Source: Fodinibius sp052060035 | GTDB taxonomy: Bacteria; Bacteroidota; Rhodothermia; Balneolales; Balneolaceae | DNA: 64,000 bases | Assembly: GCF_052060035.1 (NCBI RefSeq) | Contig: NZ_JBPOEA010000005.1 | Location: 118,504 to 182,503 of the forward strand | Direction of reading: 5' to 3' | Shown: positions 52,916 to 61,797 of the stretch, one piece after another | How positions within the stretch are numbered: the stretch's first letter is position 1 | Layout of the letters: each line of letters opens with the position of its first letter | Notes under the pieces: model-generated | Database searches by the model: none | What the model was told of the DNA's origin: nothing | The model's input: only the letters and a program-made list of their open reading frames with translations | Made by a program: the position numbers and the translations under genes

Positions 52916-52931
52916 TGGCATACTTTTTTCA
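52916..52931 (+). promoter_or_regulatory. Putative sigma-54 promoter of the permease-USP gene
   Basis: TGGCATACTTTTTTCA: TGGCAT -24 (one change) and TTTC -12 at correct spacing. Predicted transcript start near 52942; leader about 45 bases. Confidence 0.5.
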
Positions 52932-52986
52932 ATTTCGTACCCTGCGTTAGAAGTCTTTGATATGCTAAATTGAATAGGTGTTAGGT

Positions 52987-55452
52987 ATGAGTGAAACGGC
53001 GTCTAAAGAGTCAGGAAAAACAGGAGTTGGACTAAGTCGTGATTTGAGCCTTTTCGATATCACGATGATCGGCGTTGGGGCGATGATTGGGGCTGGTATA
53101 TTTGTGCTAACCGGAGAGGCTGCGGGTGTGGCAGGACCGGCCTTGATTCTCAGCTTTGCCCTCAACGGAATCGTAACCATTTTTACTGCTATGGTGTATG
53201 CCGAGCTGGGATCGGCTATTCCTGAAGCCGGTGGTGGTTACCTATGGATTAAAGAGGGACTCCCGGGTTCAAATGCCTTTCTGGCTGGCTGGATGAGCTG
53301 GTTTGCCCATGCCGTGGCGGGCGCCCTGTATGCGCTGGGGTTCGGGGCGTTTGTCTATGAGTTGCTACGGATGCTGGAAGTGCCCTTGTTGCAATACGGC
53401 ATCGATTTGACCCTGGGCAAAAAGATTTTCGGGGTATTCATTGCCACTACTTTTGCCTATATCAACTTCCGGGGGGCCAGCGAAACCGGGAAGGCGGGCA
53501 ACATCGTTACTGTCTTGAAGGTGATCGTCATAGGGATATTCTGTTTCTTCGGGTTAAAATTTATGTTTTTTCCGGATTGGTGGTTTACCTTCGGGGAAGG
53601 TGGGGGCATGGCCACGTCCCAACTTCAGCCCTTTATACCAGATGAAACCGGGTGGTTGGGAATTCTGTCGGCAATGGGACTCACTTTTATTGCTTTCGAA
53701 GGCTATGAGATTATTGTTCAGGCCGGTGAAGAAGTAAAAGAGCCGCGTAAAAATATCCCCAAAGCCGTTTTTTGGTCACTGGCTATCGTCGTACCCATCT
53801 ACATGCTGGTGGCATTTGTATTGGTGGGAGCGTCGCAGTCGGAGCTGTTGATTGATGCACTGCATGCTATTGGAGCTGATGTCCCGGCTCAGCTTACTGC
53901 CGAAGTAGCCAACTGGAAAATTCTTCGTCATGTAGGAGAACTTGGACTGGCCCGTGCGGCTGCCCAATTTGTCCCTTACGGGGCCGTACTTATTTTGGTG
54001 GGCGGTGTGTTATCTACTATGTCGGCCTTGAATGCTACTACCTTTTCTTCTACCCGGGTCTCCTTTGCCATGGGACGCGATAAAAATCTGCCGGACATGT
54101 TTGCTGAAATTCATCCCGATAAACGCACGCCCTATCTGGCCCTTTTCTTTACCGCTCTGCTCATCATTTTTATGGTAGCTTTTGTACCTATTACCACTGT
54201 AGCTGCTGCAGCTGATATTATGTTTTTACTGTTGTTCTTGCAGGTGAATATCGCGGTTATCACCATCCGCAAGAAATATGGAGATAAGCTTGCATATGGA
54301 TATCTGATGCCGTTCTATCCGGTCGTTCCGATCATCGGTATTGTAACCAAGTTGGCACTGGCCCTGTTTATGTTCGATCATTACCCGATAGCATGGTTGT
54401 ATGTGATTGCCTGGCTGGCCGTTGGATTTGGCCTCTACCGGTTTTATGCTATGGATCGTGAGCGAGAGAAAGAAGCTACTCCCATACTGGCCGAGGAAAA
54501 GTCGATGGAAGTTAAACCTAATTCCGTGTTGATTCCGGTTGCAGATCCCGAGACAGCTCGACAGCATATTGACCTCGGGGCGCGGATTGCTCGCCACTCG
54601 GATAGTCAGTTGGTTTTATTACATGTGATAACGGTACCCTCACAACTACCGCCCAGGGCTGCTACGGATTTTGTAGAGAAAGCGCGTCCTATCTTGGATA
54701 AGGCTCGTGAGTATGCTGAACGGTATGATGTACCTATAAGTACACAAATGAGGGTGGGACACAAACCAGCGGATGCTATTATCCATACTGCTCAGGACAA
54801 GAATACCGAATATCTGATTATGGGCTGGAAAGGGACGGTCCACAAAGAGGAAACCGTTATTGGCTCCAATATCGATCATGTGCTAAAAGAGTCGAATACG
54901 CATGCCATTGTCATGCAGCGTAATGACGGAAAAGAGCTAAAACGAATACTTGTACCGGTTGCCAATCCTCAAACGGCGTCACTGGGATTGGCTGTGGCAT
55001 CACTATTAGTAGAGGACAATTCCCAAGCTAAAATTGATGTACTCCACGTAACGCCAGAAGCAATGTCGCAAGATGAAAAAGAGGAGTTTAAAGAAAAGGT
55101 ATTTGAATTTGTACAAGAAAAAGAAGGAGGTCAGGAGGCTCTTATAGCTGACAAATCCAGGTTTACATTCAATTTTGTTGCAAACAAAAGTCATGAGAAA
55201 GCTATTATTGAGCGATCAGGCGATTATGATCGTATTGTAATTGGCACCAGCCAAGATGAGTTTTTTCGCCGAAAAGTGTTTGGGCAAACACCTACTCGAT
55301 TAGCCGATCAGGCTCGTTGTCCGGTTGTTTTTGTTCGGCCGAAACAACCAGGCTACAAGTTTGAGATGCAGGATTTCTTTCAGTTTTTCAGAGAACTGGA
55401 GGAGATGGGGAGTCCAAATGGCAAGAATGGCAATAATAAAAAAGGAGAATAA
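52987..55452 (+). CDS. APC-family permease fused to two USP domains
   Basis: 821 residues from the ATG at 52987 (GTG at 52978 lies before a plausible AGGTG site). An amino-acid/polyamine/cation permease of about 12 spans (1-435; GVGAMIGAGIFVLTGEAAGV near the start and GLTFIAFEGYEIIVQAGEEV). Two cytosolic USP domains follow (about 465-610 and 620-785; NSVLIPVADPETARQH, RILVPVANPQTASLG). USP-fused APC carriers are known; the substrate is not set by sequence. The 28-residue Gly/Asn/Lys tail is disordered. A sigma-54-like promoter and dyad precede it. Confidence 0.9.
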   Translation: MSETASKESGKTGVGLSRDLSLFDITMIGVGAMIGAGIFVLTGEAAGVAGPALILSFALNGIVTIFTAMVYAELGSAIPEAGGGYLWIKEGLPGSNAFLAGWMSWFAHAVAGALYALGFGAFVYELLRMLEVPLLQYGIDLTLGKKIFGVFIATTFAYINFRGASETGKAGNIVTVLKVIVIGIFCFFGLKFMFFPDWWFTFGEGGGMATSQLQPFIPDETGWLGILSAMGLTFIAFEGYEIIVQAGEEVKEPRKNIPKAVFWSLAIVVPIYMLVAFVLVGASQSELLIDALHAIGADVPAQLTAEVANWKILRHVGELGLARAAAQFVPYGAVLILVGGVLSTMSALNATTFSSTRVSFAMGRDKNLPDMFAEIHPDKRTPYLALFFTALLIIFMVAFVPITTVAAAADIMFLLLFLQVNIAVITIRKKYGDKLAYGYLMPFYPVVPIIGIVTKLALALFMFDHYPIAWLYVIAWLAVGFGLYRFYAMDREREKEATPILAEEKSMEVKPNSVLIPVADPETARQHIDLGARIARHSDSQLVLLHVITVPSQLPPRAATDFVEKARPILDKAREYAERYDVPISTQMRVGHKPADAIIHTAQDKNTEYLIMGWKGTVHKEETVIGSNIDHVLKESNTHAIVMQRNDGKELKRILVPVANPQTASLGLAVASLLVEDNSQAKIDVLHVTPEAMSQDEKEEFKEKVFEFVQEKEGGQEALIADKSRFTFNFVANKSHEKAIIERSGDYDRIVIGTSQDEFFRRKVFGQTPTRLADQARCPVVFVRPKQPGYKFEMQDFFQFFRELEEMGSPNGKNGNNKKGE

Positions 55453-55455
55453 CCA

Positions 55456-55734
55456 ATGTCTTACGAAGATCTGGAAGAGCACAATATATTTCTGCCCGAA
55501 GAGCACTGGGATGAGCTGGATCTTTCCAGTTCTGTTAATCAACCGCTTTTACTGGGTACAATCATCATTGGACTGGTTTCTTGCGCCCTGATGGTAATTG
55601 GGGCTGGTGAAACGATTACGTGGATTGGAGGAGTACTATTTTTCGTCTTCCTGTATTCTTTTACCTGGGTATCCAATGCCGGTATTGAAAACCAAAATGC
55701 GATCGTTGATGACGTTATGAAAAAAGATACTTAG
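55456..55734 (+). CDS. Small two-span membrane protein after the permease
   Basis: 92 residues, starting 3 bases after the permease stop. SYEDLEEHNIFLPEEHWDEL is an acidic cytosolic start, then two helices (LLLGTIIIGLVSCALMVIGA and WIGGVLFFVFLYSFTW). Likely an accessory subunit of the permease. Family not recognised. A Shine-Dalgarno-like AAAGGAG precedes the ATG, and the 3-base gap points to coupling. Confidence 0.75.
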   Translation: MSYEDLEEHNIFLPEEHWDELDLSSSVNQPLLLGTIIIGLVSCALMVIGAGETITWIGGVLFFVFLYSFTWVSNAGIENQNAIVDDVMKKDT

Positions 55735-56095
55735 TGCAAATTAGGCAATCATTTTTGAAGATAACGTTCTCTTTTCTGAAAAGTGATGGTATTTTCAAAA
55801 GGATATGTTGGTTGTTCTTTTTAATCATATTTTAAAAAGTTAGAATATAACCTATATAGACTTTTTCTATTTGGTGAAAGTTTTATCAAGTTGCCTTGGA
55901 CTTTTCATTTTTAAAGGCGTCAGTGTTTTGGAGGGGGGGCTTGGAAAGCTGTTACAAAAGCAATGGCCCAGAACAGGAGAACCTAAACCTTGGTTTTATT
56001 GTAGAACAGGTATTAAAAAGGTCATAGATAAGTATTTGGCAGAGCACGATATGAACAAATTTAGAATAGACATTCTTTAATATAACAGTGATTTT
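55735..56095. other. Intergenic with one uncertain ORF
   Basis: AT-rich; the only candidate is the frame at 55871-56080. A run of seven G at 55933-55939 sits inside it and could hide a frameshift. Confidence 0.4.
55871..56080 (+). CDS. Uncertain small ORF
   Basis: Open from a TTG at 55871 to TAA at 56080, 69 residues. The last 45 residues (KLLQKQWPRTGEPKPWFYCR, KKVIDKYLAEHDMNKFRIDI) look protein-like, the first 20 do not. It ends 15 bases before the next gene. Could be a true small gene, the tail of a decayed gene, or chance. No family recognised. Confidence 0.3.
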   Translation: MVKVLSSCLGLFIFKGVSVLEGGLGKLLQKQWPRTGEPKPWFYCRTGIKKVIDKYLAEHDMNKFRIDIL

Positions 56096-56512
56096 ATGAC
56101 AGCTACGTTGGATGAGATCAAGCATAAAGAGTATATGTTGGCAGAAAAAGCGCAAGATATTTTTGAGCACCAGCAAGACTTACAAACATTGAAGGGACAA
56201 TTTGAGAATCTGAAAGCTACCAGACCTACGACCGATAAAAACCAACTCACATACCAAGAATCTATTGCGTTCAGTAAAAAAGTAGAGCGTTATGAGGCGG
56301 AGCTGAATAATGTTAAGCTTCAAATTCAAAAGCTGAATCGTGAGTTGACTGCATTGAAACATCAGGCACAAAAACGGCTGCCCATGTCGGGGATAAAGAT
56401 GAAAGTCTCAACCAATTCAGATGGTGGATTACCTATCGAATCATTTTATGTTGAACGCGTAGAAGAAAAGACGGGTCAATCTGAAGGAAAATTTAAGATT
56501 GGGAGGTTATAA
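56096..56512 (+). CDS. Coiled-coil protein of the ktr operon
   Basis: 138 residues. A helical coiled coil of about 95 residues (DEIKHKEYMLAEKAQDIFEH, KVERYEAELNNVKLQIQKLN) followed by a short beta segment (KVSTNSDGGLPIESFYVERV). No signal peptide. It lies 49 bases upstream of the KtrB gene and probably shares its transcript. Role unknown. Confidence 0.65.
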   Translation: MTATLDEIKHKEYMLAEKAQDIFEHQQDLQTLKGQFENLKATRPTTDKNQLTYQESIAFSKKVERYEAELNNVKLQIQKLNRELTALKHQAQKRLPMSGIKMKVSTNSDGGLPIESFYVERVEEKTGQSEGKFKIGRL

Positions 56513-56561
56513 AAGAACCAATGTTCTCAGGACCTGTTAATACGTATCAAACTCCTCATCT

Positions 56562-58415
56562 ATGAAAATTCCTTATCACTGGAAACAAAAGTGGATTAAA
56601 TTGCTCCAGCGGTGGCGTAGCTTTAAAAAAGAGGCTAATCTAAACCTCCACTACTTACAAGATGATTTATATGAAATCGACAAGGTAGCAAAACCGTATT
56701 TTCGAGCATTTACGGTACTGTTGAGCCTACTGGTAATAGCCAGTATTCTAATTCCTATTGGATTTGAGTTAGATCCAGAAATGAGGGAGTTAAACCAACA
56801 ACTTGAAATTTGGGTTATTATTGGTTTTGTCTTAAGCTTCGTCTTACGATTAGGTTTTACAAGTGACAGGCCAGCTTTTCTCCAAAATCGTTGGTTTGAA
56901 GTTATACTTTCTATTTTTTCAGTTCTGGTTTTAACTGATATTGGTGTTTCATTAATTACCTTCATTGACGCTTATATTTTTGGTATTGATGACCCCCGCG
57001 AAGCGTTTATCACCTTTCTGAAGGGATACTTGTTACTGTTCGTTATTATCAAATTTGTGCAATTTCTGCCAGAATTACTTGATCAGCAGAAAAACACAGC
57101 TCGTTTTTTAGTCTATAGTTTTCTATCGCTTATTGCTGTTGGTACATTTTTGTTAATGCTGCCGGGGGCTACCCAGGATGGGCTCGGACTTCAATTCATA
57201 GATGCCCTATTTACTTCAACCAGCGCCGTCTGTGTCACGGGTCTTATTGTGGTAGATACCGCTACTCATTTTACCCTGTTCGGGGAGTTGGTGATTTTAA
57301 CACTTATTCAACTCGGAGGTATTGGGATTATCTCATTTGCGACCTTTCTGTTTTTGTTTATTAGTGGCGGATTGGGTGTTGGCCAAATGAATACCATTAA
57401 GGATATGGTGGCAGAGAAAAATACCAGCCTGGTGGCATCAACGCTGAAACGAGTAGTAGGCTTTACGTTTGCCGTCGAAGCGGTGGGAGCCATCGCCTAT
57501 TATATTAGTTGGGAAGTAAGTTTTCCCAACCAGGGGCAGCGTATCCTGTTTTCGGTTTTTCATGCTGTTTCTGCCTTCTGTAATGCCGGTTTTTCACTGT
57601 TTACCAATAGTCTTGCTGATCCGCTTAATGCTACAAATATGGGTATTAATATCACCACAATGACGCTTATTGTTCTTGGCGGGCTGGGATTTACGGTTAT
57701 TTGGGAGTTGATTCGCAAAAGAACAGACAAAGGTAGATGGCGTAGTCGATTGTCGATTCATACCCGAACGGTATTGGTTACCACTGCAGTACTTATCATT
57801 GCCGGTACGGGGTTTATATTATGGATGGAATGGGGAAATACCCTGCGCGGATATTCATACGGCAATAAATTTATGCTTTCTCTTTTCCAGAGTATTACTA
57901 CGCGAACGGCCGGTTTTAATACGGTAGACACAGGGGCTATTGGCATTTCCGCAACGTTGGTTATGATGATTTTTATGTTCATTGGGGGATCTCCGGCATC
58001 TACGGCCGGTGGCATTAAAACGACAACTTTTGCCGTCCTGATGCGGTCTATCAGTATGACCATCAAAGGCTATAATCGCATGGAGTTGTTTAATCGCACG
58101 ATCCCCAATTCAACAATATTCCGTGCGGTAACCGTACTGCTGCTGGCGTTCTCCTGCATTAGTGTAAGCACGATATTATTATCTGTAGTGGAGAATCACG
58201 CTTTTCTCGACCTGTTGTTTGAAGAGATCTCGGCATTTGCTACGGTTGGATTATCCCGGGGAATAACCGGTGACTTAAGTGCCTGGGGCAAGTTTATTAT
58301 TGTGGTCTCCATGTTTTTGGGCAGGGTGGGTATTCTCACCTTTATGGTGGCATTTGCCAGTCGCATGGATACCCACAAATACGAGTATCCTGAAGAAACA
58401 ATTATGGTCTCATAA
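56562..58415 (+). CDS. ktrB: KtrB-type potassium uptake channel subunit
   Basis: 617 residues. A cytosolic/membrane N-terminal extension of about 180 residues (with three to four spans) precedes the TrkH/KtrB core. Pore-loop filters are SAVCVTGLIVVDTA, AFCNAGFSLFT, TRTAGFNTVDTG and FATVGLSRGITG. Forms the K+ (often Na+-coupled) channel of a Ktr system. ktrA follows after 24 bases. Unlike TrkH at 10667 it has the extended N-terminus. No sigma-54-like promoter was found before it. Confidence 0.92.
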   Translation: MKIPYHWKQKWIKLLQRWRSFKKEANLNLHYLQDDLYEIDKVAKPYFRAFTVLLSLLVIASILIPIGFELDPEMRELNQQLEIWVIIGFVLSFVLRLGFTSDRPAFLQNRWFEVILSIFSVLVLTDIGVSLITFIDAYIFGIDDPREAFITFLKGYLLLFVIIKFVQFLPELLDQQKNTARFLVYSFLSLIAVGTFLLMLPGATQDGLGLQFIDALFTSTSAVCVTGLIVVDTATHFTLFGELVILTLIQLGGIGIISFATFLFLFISGGLGVGQMNTIKDMVAEKNTSLVASTLKRVVGFTFAVEAVGAIAYYISWEVSFPNQGQRILFSVFHAVSAFCNAGFSLFTNSLADPLNATNMGINITTMTLIVLGGLGFTVIWELIRKRTDKGRWRSRLSIHTRTVLVTTAVLIIAGTGFILWMEWGNTLRGYSYGNKFMLSLFQSITTRTAGFNTVDTGAIGISATLVMMIFMFIGGSPASTAGGIKTTTFAVLMRSISMTIKGYNRMELFNRTIPNSTIFRAVTVLLLAFSCISVSTILLSVVENHAFLDLLFEEISAFATVGLSRGITGDLSAWGKFIIVVSMFLGRVGILTFMVAFASRMDTHKYEYPEETIMVS

Positions 58416-58439
58416 TTTTAACGTATAACAGTACCTATT

Positions 58440-59141
58440 ATGAAACGACGAAGTGACTTACATTTTGCAGTTATTGGAATTGGGGCTTTTGGCAGCGCCT
58501 TAGCCAAAAAGCTTTCTGAGGAAGGGGCTTACGTCATTGCTATCGATAACGACATGGAGCATATTAACCATGTTAAAGAATACGTCTCTGATGCCATTTG
58601 TTTTGATGCCACCGATACGGATCTTTTGGAAAGCCACGGTATTACCAATGTAGATGTAGCTATTATCTCTATTGGTGAAGCCTTCGAACCTGTAGCCCTT
58701 ATTGCCATGCATCTGCTCAACTCGGGAGTAGAAGAAGTTTATGGTCGGGCCGGAAGTCTTATACAGGAGCAGATTTTAAAGCAGATTGGGATTACCGATG
58801 TCATTCACCCCGAACGGCAGGTGGCCGAGCGGATGGGAGTATCACTGGTGCGCCGGGGGATGTCTGATGTCTTTAATATCGGGGAAGGATTGGCCATGTT
58901 TGAGATTGAAGCCCCTAAAGCCATGGTTGGATATACACTTGAAGAGCTTGAGATTCGAAAAAGATATGAACTCAACTTAATCACGATAAAGCGGTTGGTA
59001 ACCGATGATGAGCAATTTAAAAAGACAGAGCGTTACAAGCCCATTGGTATTCTTAAAGGTAAGACGAAAGTAGAAAAAGGAGATCATTTTCTGCTTGTGG
59101 GTAGCAAAGAAAATGTCGACAAACTATTGGATACGAATTAG
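58440..59141 (+). CDS. ktrA: KtrA-type regulatory subunit
   Basis: 233 residues. RCK_N Rossmann fold: HFAVIGIGAFGSALAKKLSE and IAIDNDMEHINHVKEYVSDA; RCK_C at the end (KTKVEKGDHFLLVGSKENVD). Octameric cytosolic ring that gates KtrB through ATP/ADP or NAD(H). It is the intact relative of the broken copy at 12955-13389. Confidence 0.92.
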   Translation: MKRRSDLHFAVIGIGAFGSALAKKLSEEGAYVIAIDNDMEHINHVKEYVSDAICFDATDTDLLESHGITNVDVAIISIGEAFEPVALIAMHLLNSGVEEVYGRAGSLIQEQILKQIGITDVIHPERQVAERMGVSLVRRGMSDVFNIGEGLAMFEIEAPKAMVGYTLEELEIRKRYELNLITIKRLVTDDEQFKKTERYKPIGILKGKTKVEKGDHFLLVGSKENVDKLLDTN

Positions 59142-59310
59142 TACCATATACCAAACACGGCATCAATTTTTGAAGAAAATATTAAACATATTTTGTCCAA
59201 ATGATATTCAGACCGGGATGCCACAAAGATCAAAGCCTTCTATCTTCTGTCGTCATGTGATTAAATGATAAACGAAACGGTTCGCATCCCTACACCTTCA
59301 GCGTTTCCGA

Positions 59311-59587
59311 TTACTCCGCGGCGGGATTTATGAAGCTAATAACCCTTTCAATCATGTTCGTTGATCCCATATAAAAGGGTGTCCGCTAATGGAAATCAGT
59401 TGGTTGAAGACCCAGAATACGTTGGTCACCATTGTTGGCCTTGCCGCCGGGCTGTTCACAAAGAAAGGTCACGGTATTTGGATTCATACAATAGCGAAGC
59501 TTGCTATTGGGCGTTTTTTTTGCGCCGTGGATACATGTATAGGCCTCCTTTCAGCATATTTCCGAGGAAGTCTGTGACCAATGAGGC
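59311..59587 (-). pseudogene. fbp: C-terminal remnant of class I fructose-1,6-bisphosphatase
   Basis: Reading the - strand gives SLVTDFLGNMLKGGLYMYP, then a frame change, a short LLYE, then MNPNTVTFLCEQPGGKANNG, DQRILGLQPTDFH, a stop, RTPFYMGSTNMIERVISFI and TAA at 59311. This matches the end of class I FBPase (SLV.DF..N.LKGG.Y.YP ... LLYE.NPM.F..EQAGGKA..G..RIL...P...H.R..F..G...MVE). Frameshifts and a stop make it dead. Confidence 0.8.
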
Positions 59588-59735
59588 CGGTGCGGGAATC
59601 TGCTGCGCCATCCACATCGTTAAAATGGGCAAAATTTCCACCCGCATTAATCCCCAATCCCTGGGCTTGCGTGCTTTGAGAAGAGAACATTATTATTCCT
59701 ATAATACACAATAGGATTACAATAATTTTTTTCAT
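59585..59735 (-). pseudogene. N-terminal piece of an outer-membrane protein, joined to the fbp remnant
   Basis: ATG at 59735: signal peptide MKKIIVILLCIIGIIMFSSQ (ending STQAQG), then INAGGNFAHFNDVDGAADSR, the start of a PorT/outer-membrane-barrel-like protein. The reading frame then runs directly into the fructose-1,6-bisphosphatase remnant and the barrel is missing. This is a deletion or recombination junction, not a real fusion protein. Confidence 0.65.
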
Positions 59736-59816
59736 CTTACTGTAGTAGTATTGAAGGTTGAATATTAATAAGCCTAATTAAAACAGCTATCATTTTAACC
59801 GACAAAAGAGACTGCA

Positions 59817-60480
59817 TTACTCACCAAGGTTCCCGTTTGTAGCAGCTTCCTTCAATTCGTCGTTAGCATAAATGGCCATCTCAACGCGTCGGTTCTGCTG
59901 TAGGCCTGGAGCTGTTTCATTAGTGGCTACCGGTTCATTTTCTCCATAGCCGATAATGATCATTCGTTCGCTGTCTACCCCTACAATCGAGGTGTATTTG
60001 GCTACTGACTTGGCACGCTCTTCCGACAGCTGGTTATATTCTGCAGGACCAGTACGGTCGGTGTGACCAGCAAACTGGATTTTGGTATCCTCATATTTCT
60101 GCAGTACGCCGCCAGTTCGTCCAGCTCCTCTTTGGTTGCGTCGCGCAAGGTATAGGAGTCTACATCGAACAGTAGCGAGGAATCAAAGGTAATCTTAATC
60201 CCTTCCCCCACATGCTCTACTTCTGCCTTATCCAGTTTTTCGCGAAGCCAACGAGCCTGCCGATCCATATAATTACCGATGGCGGCTCCCGCGGCTCCTC
60301 CGACAGCGGCCCCGATGATGGCCCTTTTACGGTATTCCCTGTAGCTTTACCAGACCTCCAGCACCCGCGCCAATAGCTCCTCCTTGGGCGGTTTTACTCC
60401 AGTTTGCACAAGCAGACAATAGACATGCTAATGAAAGAAAAAATAAGTGCGGATACTGAAGCTTTCTTACTTGTAGCCAT
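59817..60480 (-). pseudogene. Decayed OmpA-like peptidoglycan-binding lipoprotein gene
   Basis: One frame starts MATSKKASVSALIF; a second has the lipobox LLSAC and NWSKTAQGGAIGAGAGGL. A third has IIGAAVGGAAGAAIGNYMDR, QARWLREKLDKAEVEH and ITFDSSLLFDVDSYTLRDAT. A fourth has FAGHTDRTG, YNQLSEERAKSVAKYTSIVG and NETAPGLQQNRRVEMAIYAN, ending at TAA 59817-59819. The order is a YiaD-type OmpA-like lipoprotein (glycine-zipper, then an OmpA_C domain). Three or more frameshifts make it non-functional unless the sequence has errors. Confidence 0.82.
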
Positions 60481-60738
60481 AAAACAATTTTTGGTTTAAT
60501 TTCTGTACGACATGGATTTAAAGTACGCACGGTATAAACTGTTCCAAGGTGGGTAGATTGAGTGGCTGGACTTCTGGAAGTGGAAGTAAAAAATATTTAA
60601 TAGCTAAAATTACACACGGCCGTTTATTAACTCCCATTATATATTTAATAATAAGTATATATAAGATAATATAGCAGCAAGTTAGTATCTTGGTGATAGA
60701 TAAAATCAACCAATATTTTTAATTAAATATTTGATACT

Positions 60739-61266
60739 ATGATTAAGCAAAATATAGAAGAGGAAATAAACAATCAGATCCAAGAAGAATTTCAGTCGGC
60801 GTATGCTTATTTGGCGATGTCGGCTTGGTTTGAAGAAAAAAACCTTGGTGGCTTTGCAAGCTGGCTGAAAGCCCAGTGGCAAGAAGAAATAGAACATGGT
60901 ATGAAGTTCTATAATCACTTAATTCAAAGAGACGGCCGACCAATATTACAAGATATTGAAAAGCCAAAAGTGCAATTTAATTCCCCGCTGGAAGCGTTTG
61001 AATTTGCTCTTGGACAGGAGCAGCATATCACGAAACGCATTAATAAGATGTATGATCTTGCCAGGGAAGAAGACGATTATCCGCTCAAAAGTTTGTTACT
61101 TTGGTTTATTGATGAACAGGTAGAGGAAGAAGATATGGTGCAAGATGTTATTGATAAACTAAAATTAGTTGGAGAAGACGGCTCTGGGCTATATTTACTG
61201 GATCGCGAGATGGGCGAAAGACAAGGCCAGAATGGAAAAGAAGCAGAACAAAGTGAAGACCAATAA
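60739..61266 (+). CDS. ftnA: Ferritin (non-haem, FtnA-type)
   Basis: 175 residues, the size of bacterial ferritin plus a 15-residue charged tail. The ferroxidase pattern is present: EEFQSAYAYLAM (Glu at about 17), EEIEHGMKF (E-x-x-H), EQHITKRI and DEQVEEEDM. Twenty-four such subunits form an iron-storage cage. The upstream 258 bases are AT-rich with no clear regulatory box found. A clear terminator follows. Confidence 0.93.
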   Translation: MIKQNIEEEINNQIQEEFQSAYAYLAMSAWFEEKNLGGFASWLKAQWQEEIEHGMKFYNHLIQRDGRPILQDIEKPKVQFNSPLEAFEFALGQEQHITKRINKMYDLAREEDDYPLKSLLLWFIDEQVEEEDMVQDVIDKLKLVGEDGSGLYLLDREMGERQGQNGKEAEQSEDQ

Positions 61267-61797
61267 TAGTATAAATATTATTACTTGGTTGTAAATGAAA
61301 TCACCTCCTATATCAGGGGGTGATTTTTATAATTAAGGCCTCAAAGTTGCATCACTGAATCGGATAATTCAGTAATTTCTTTTTCGATAAATACCTGCCT
61401 GATATACTGAAGAATGGAACAGACTAAAATACATGGGCGATATCAGTACTAAATGAAATAATAATTTTTAGCAATGGTGCTATTCCAAAAGGGTAGTTTT
61501 CAAAGCCACCTACATTCTGGTGCTACAGCTATAGGCGTCGAAATGACAGATCTGTCTAAAATGAAAAATTAACTAATAAATGAAAGGGGCAAGGAGATCT
61601 GGTTCTTAGATTAAAAGGTCACCTTATCATGATATTCTTTCCCTTTATCCGCAATTCCGATCTGGAAGTCTGTTCCGTAATTGCTCTGGAATTACATCCA
61701 AATAATAGGTTATAGACATAGAAAATTGTATATATAAGTAACTGGCATTTTATCTATTAAGAGCACAAGAGTAGATAGCATCTCTAAAATTACCACA
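61267..61797. other. Intergenic, decayed coding trace on the - strand
   Basis: The terminator at 61298-61328 apart, a - strand frame ends at 61611 (FQSNYGTDFQIGIADKGKEY, then HDKVTF), preceded by an in-frame stop. It could be the tail of a lost gene. No other content seen. Confidence 0.35.
61298..61328. terminator. Rho-independent terminator after ferritin
   Basis: Stem AAATCACCTCC / GGGGGTGATTT with a short loop and a T run. Confidence 0.85.
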
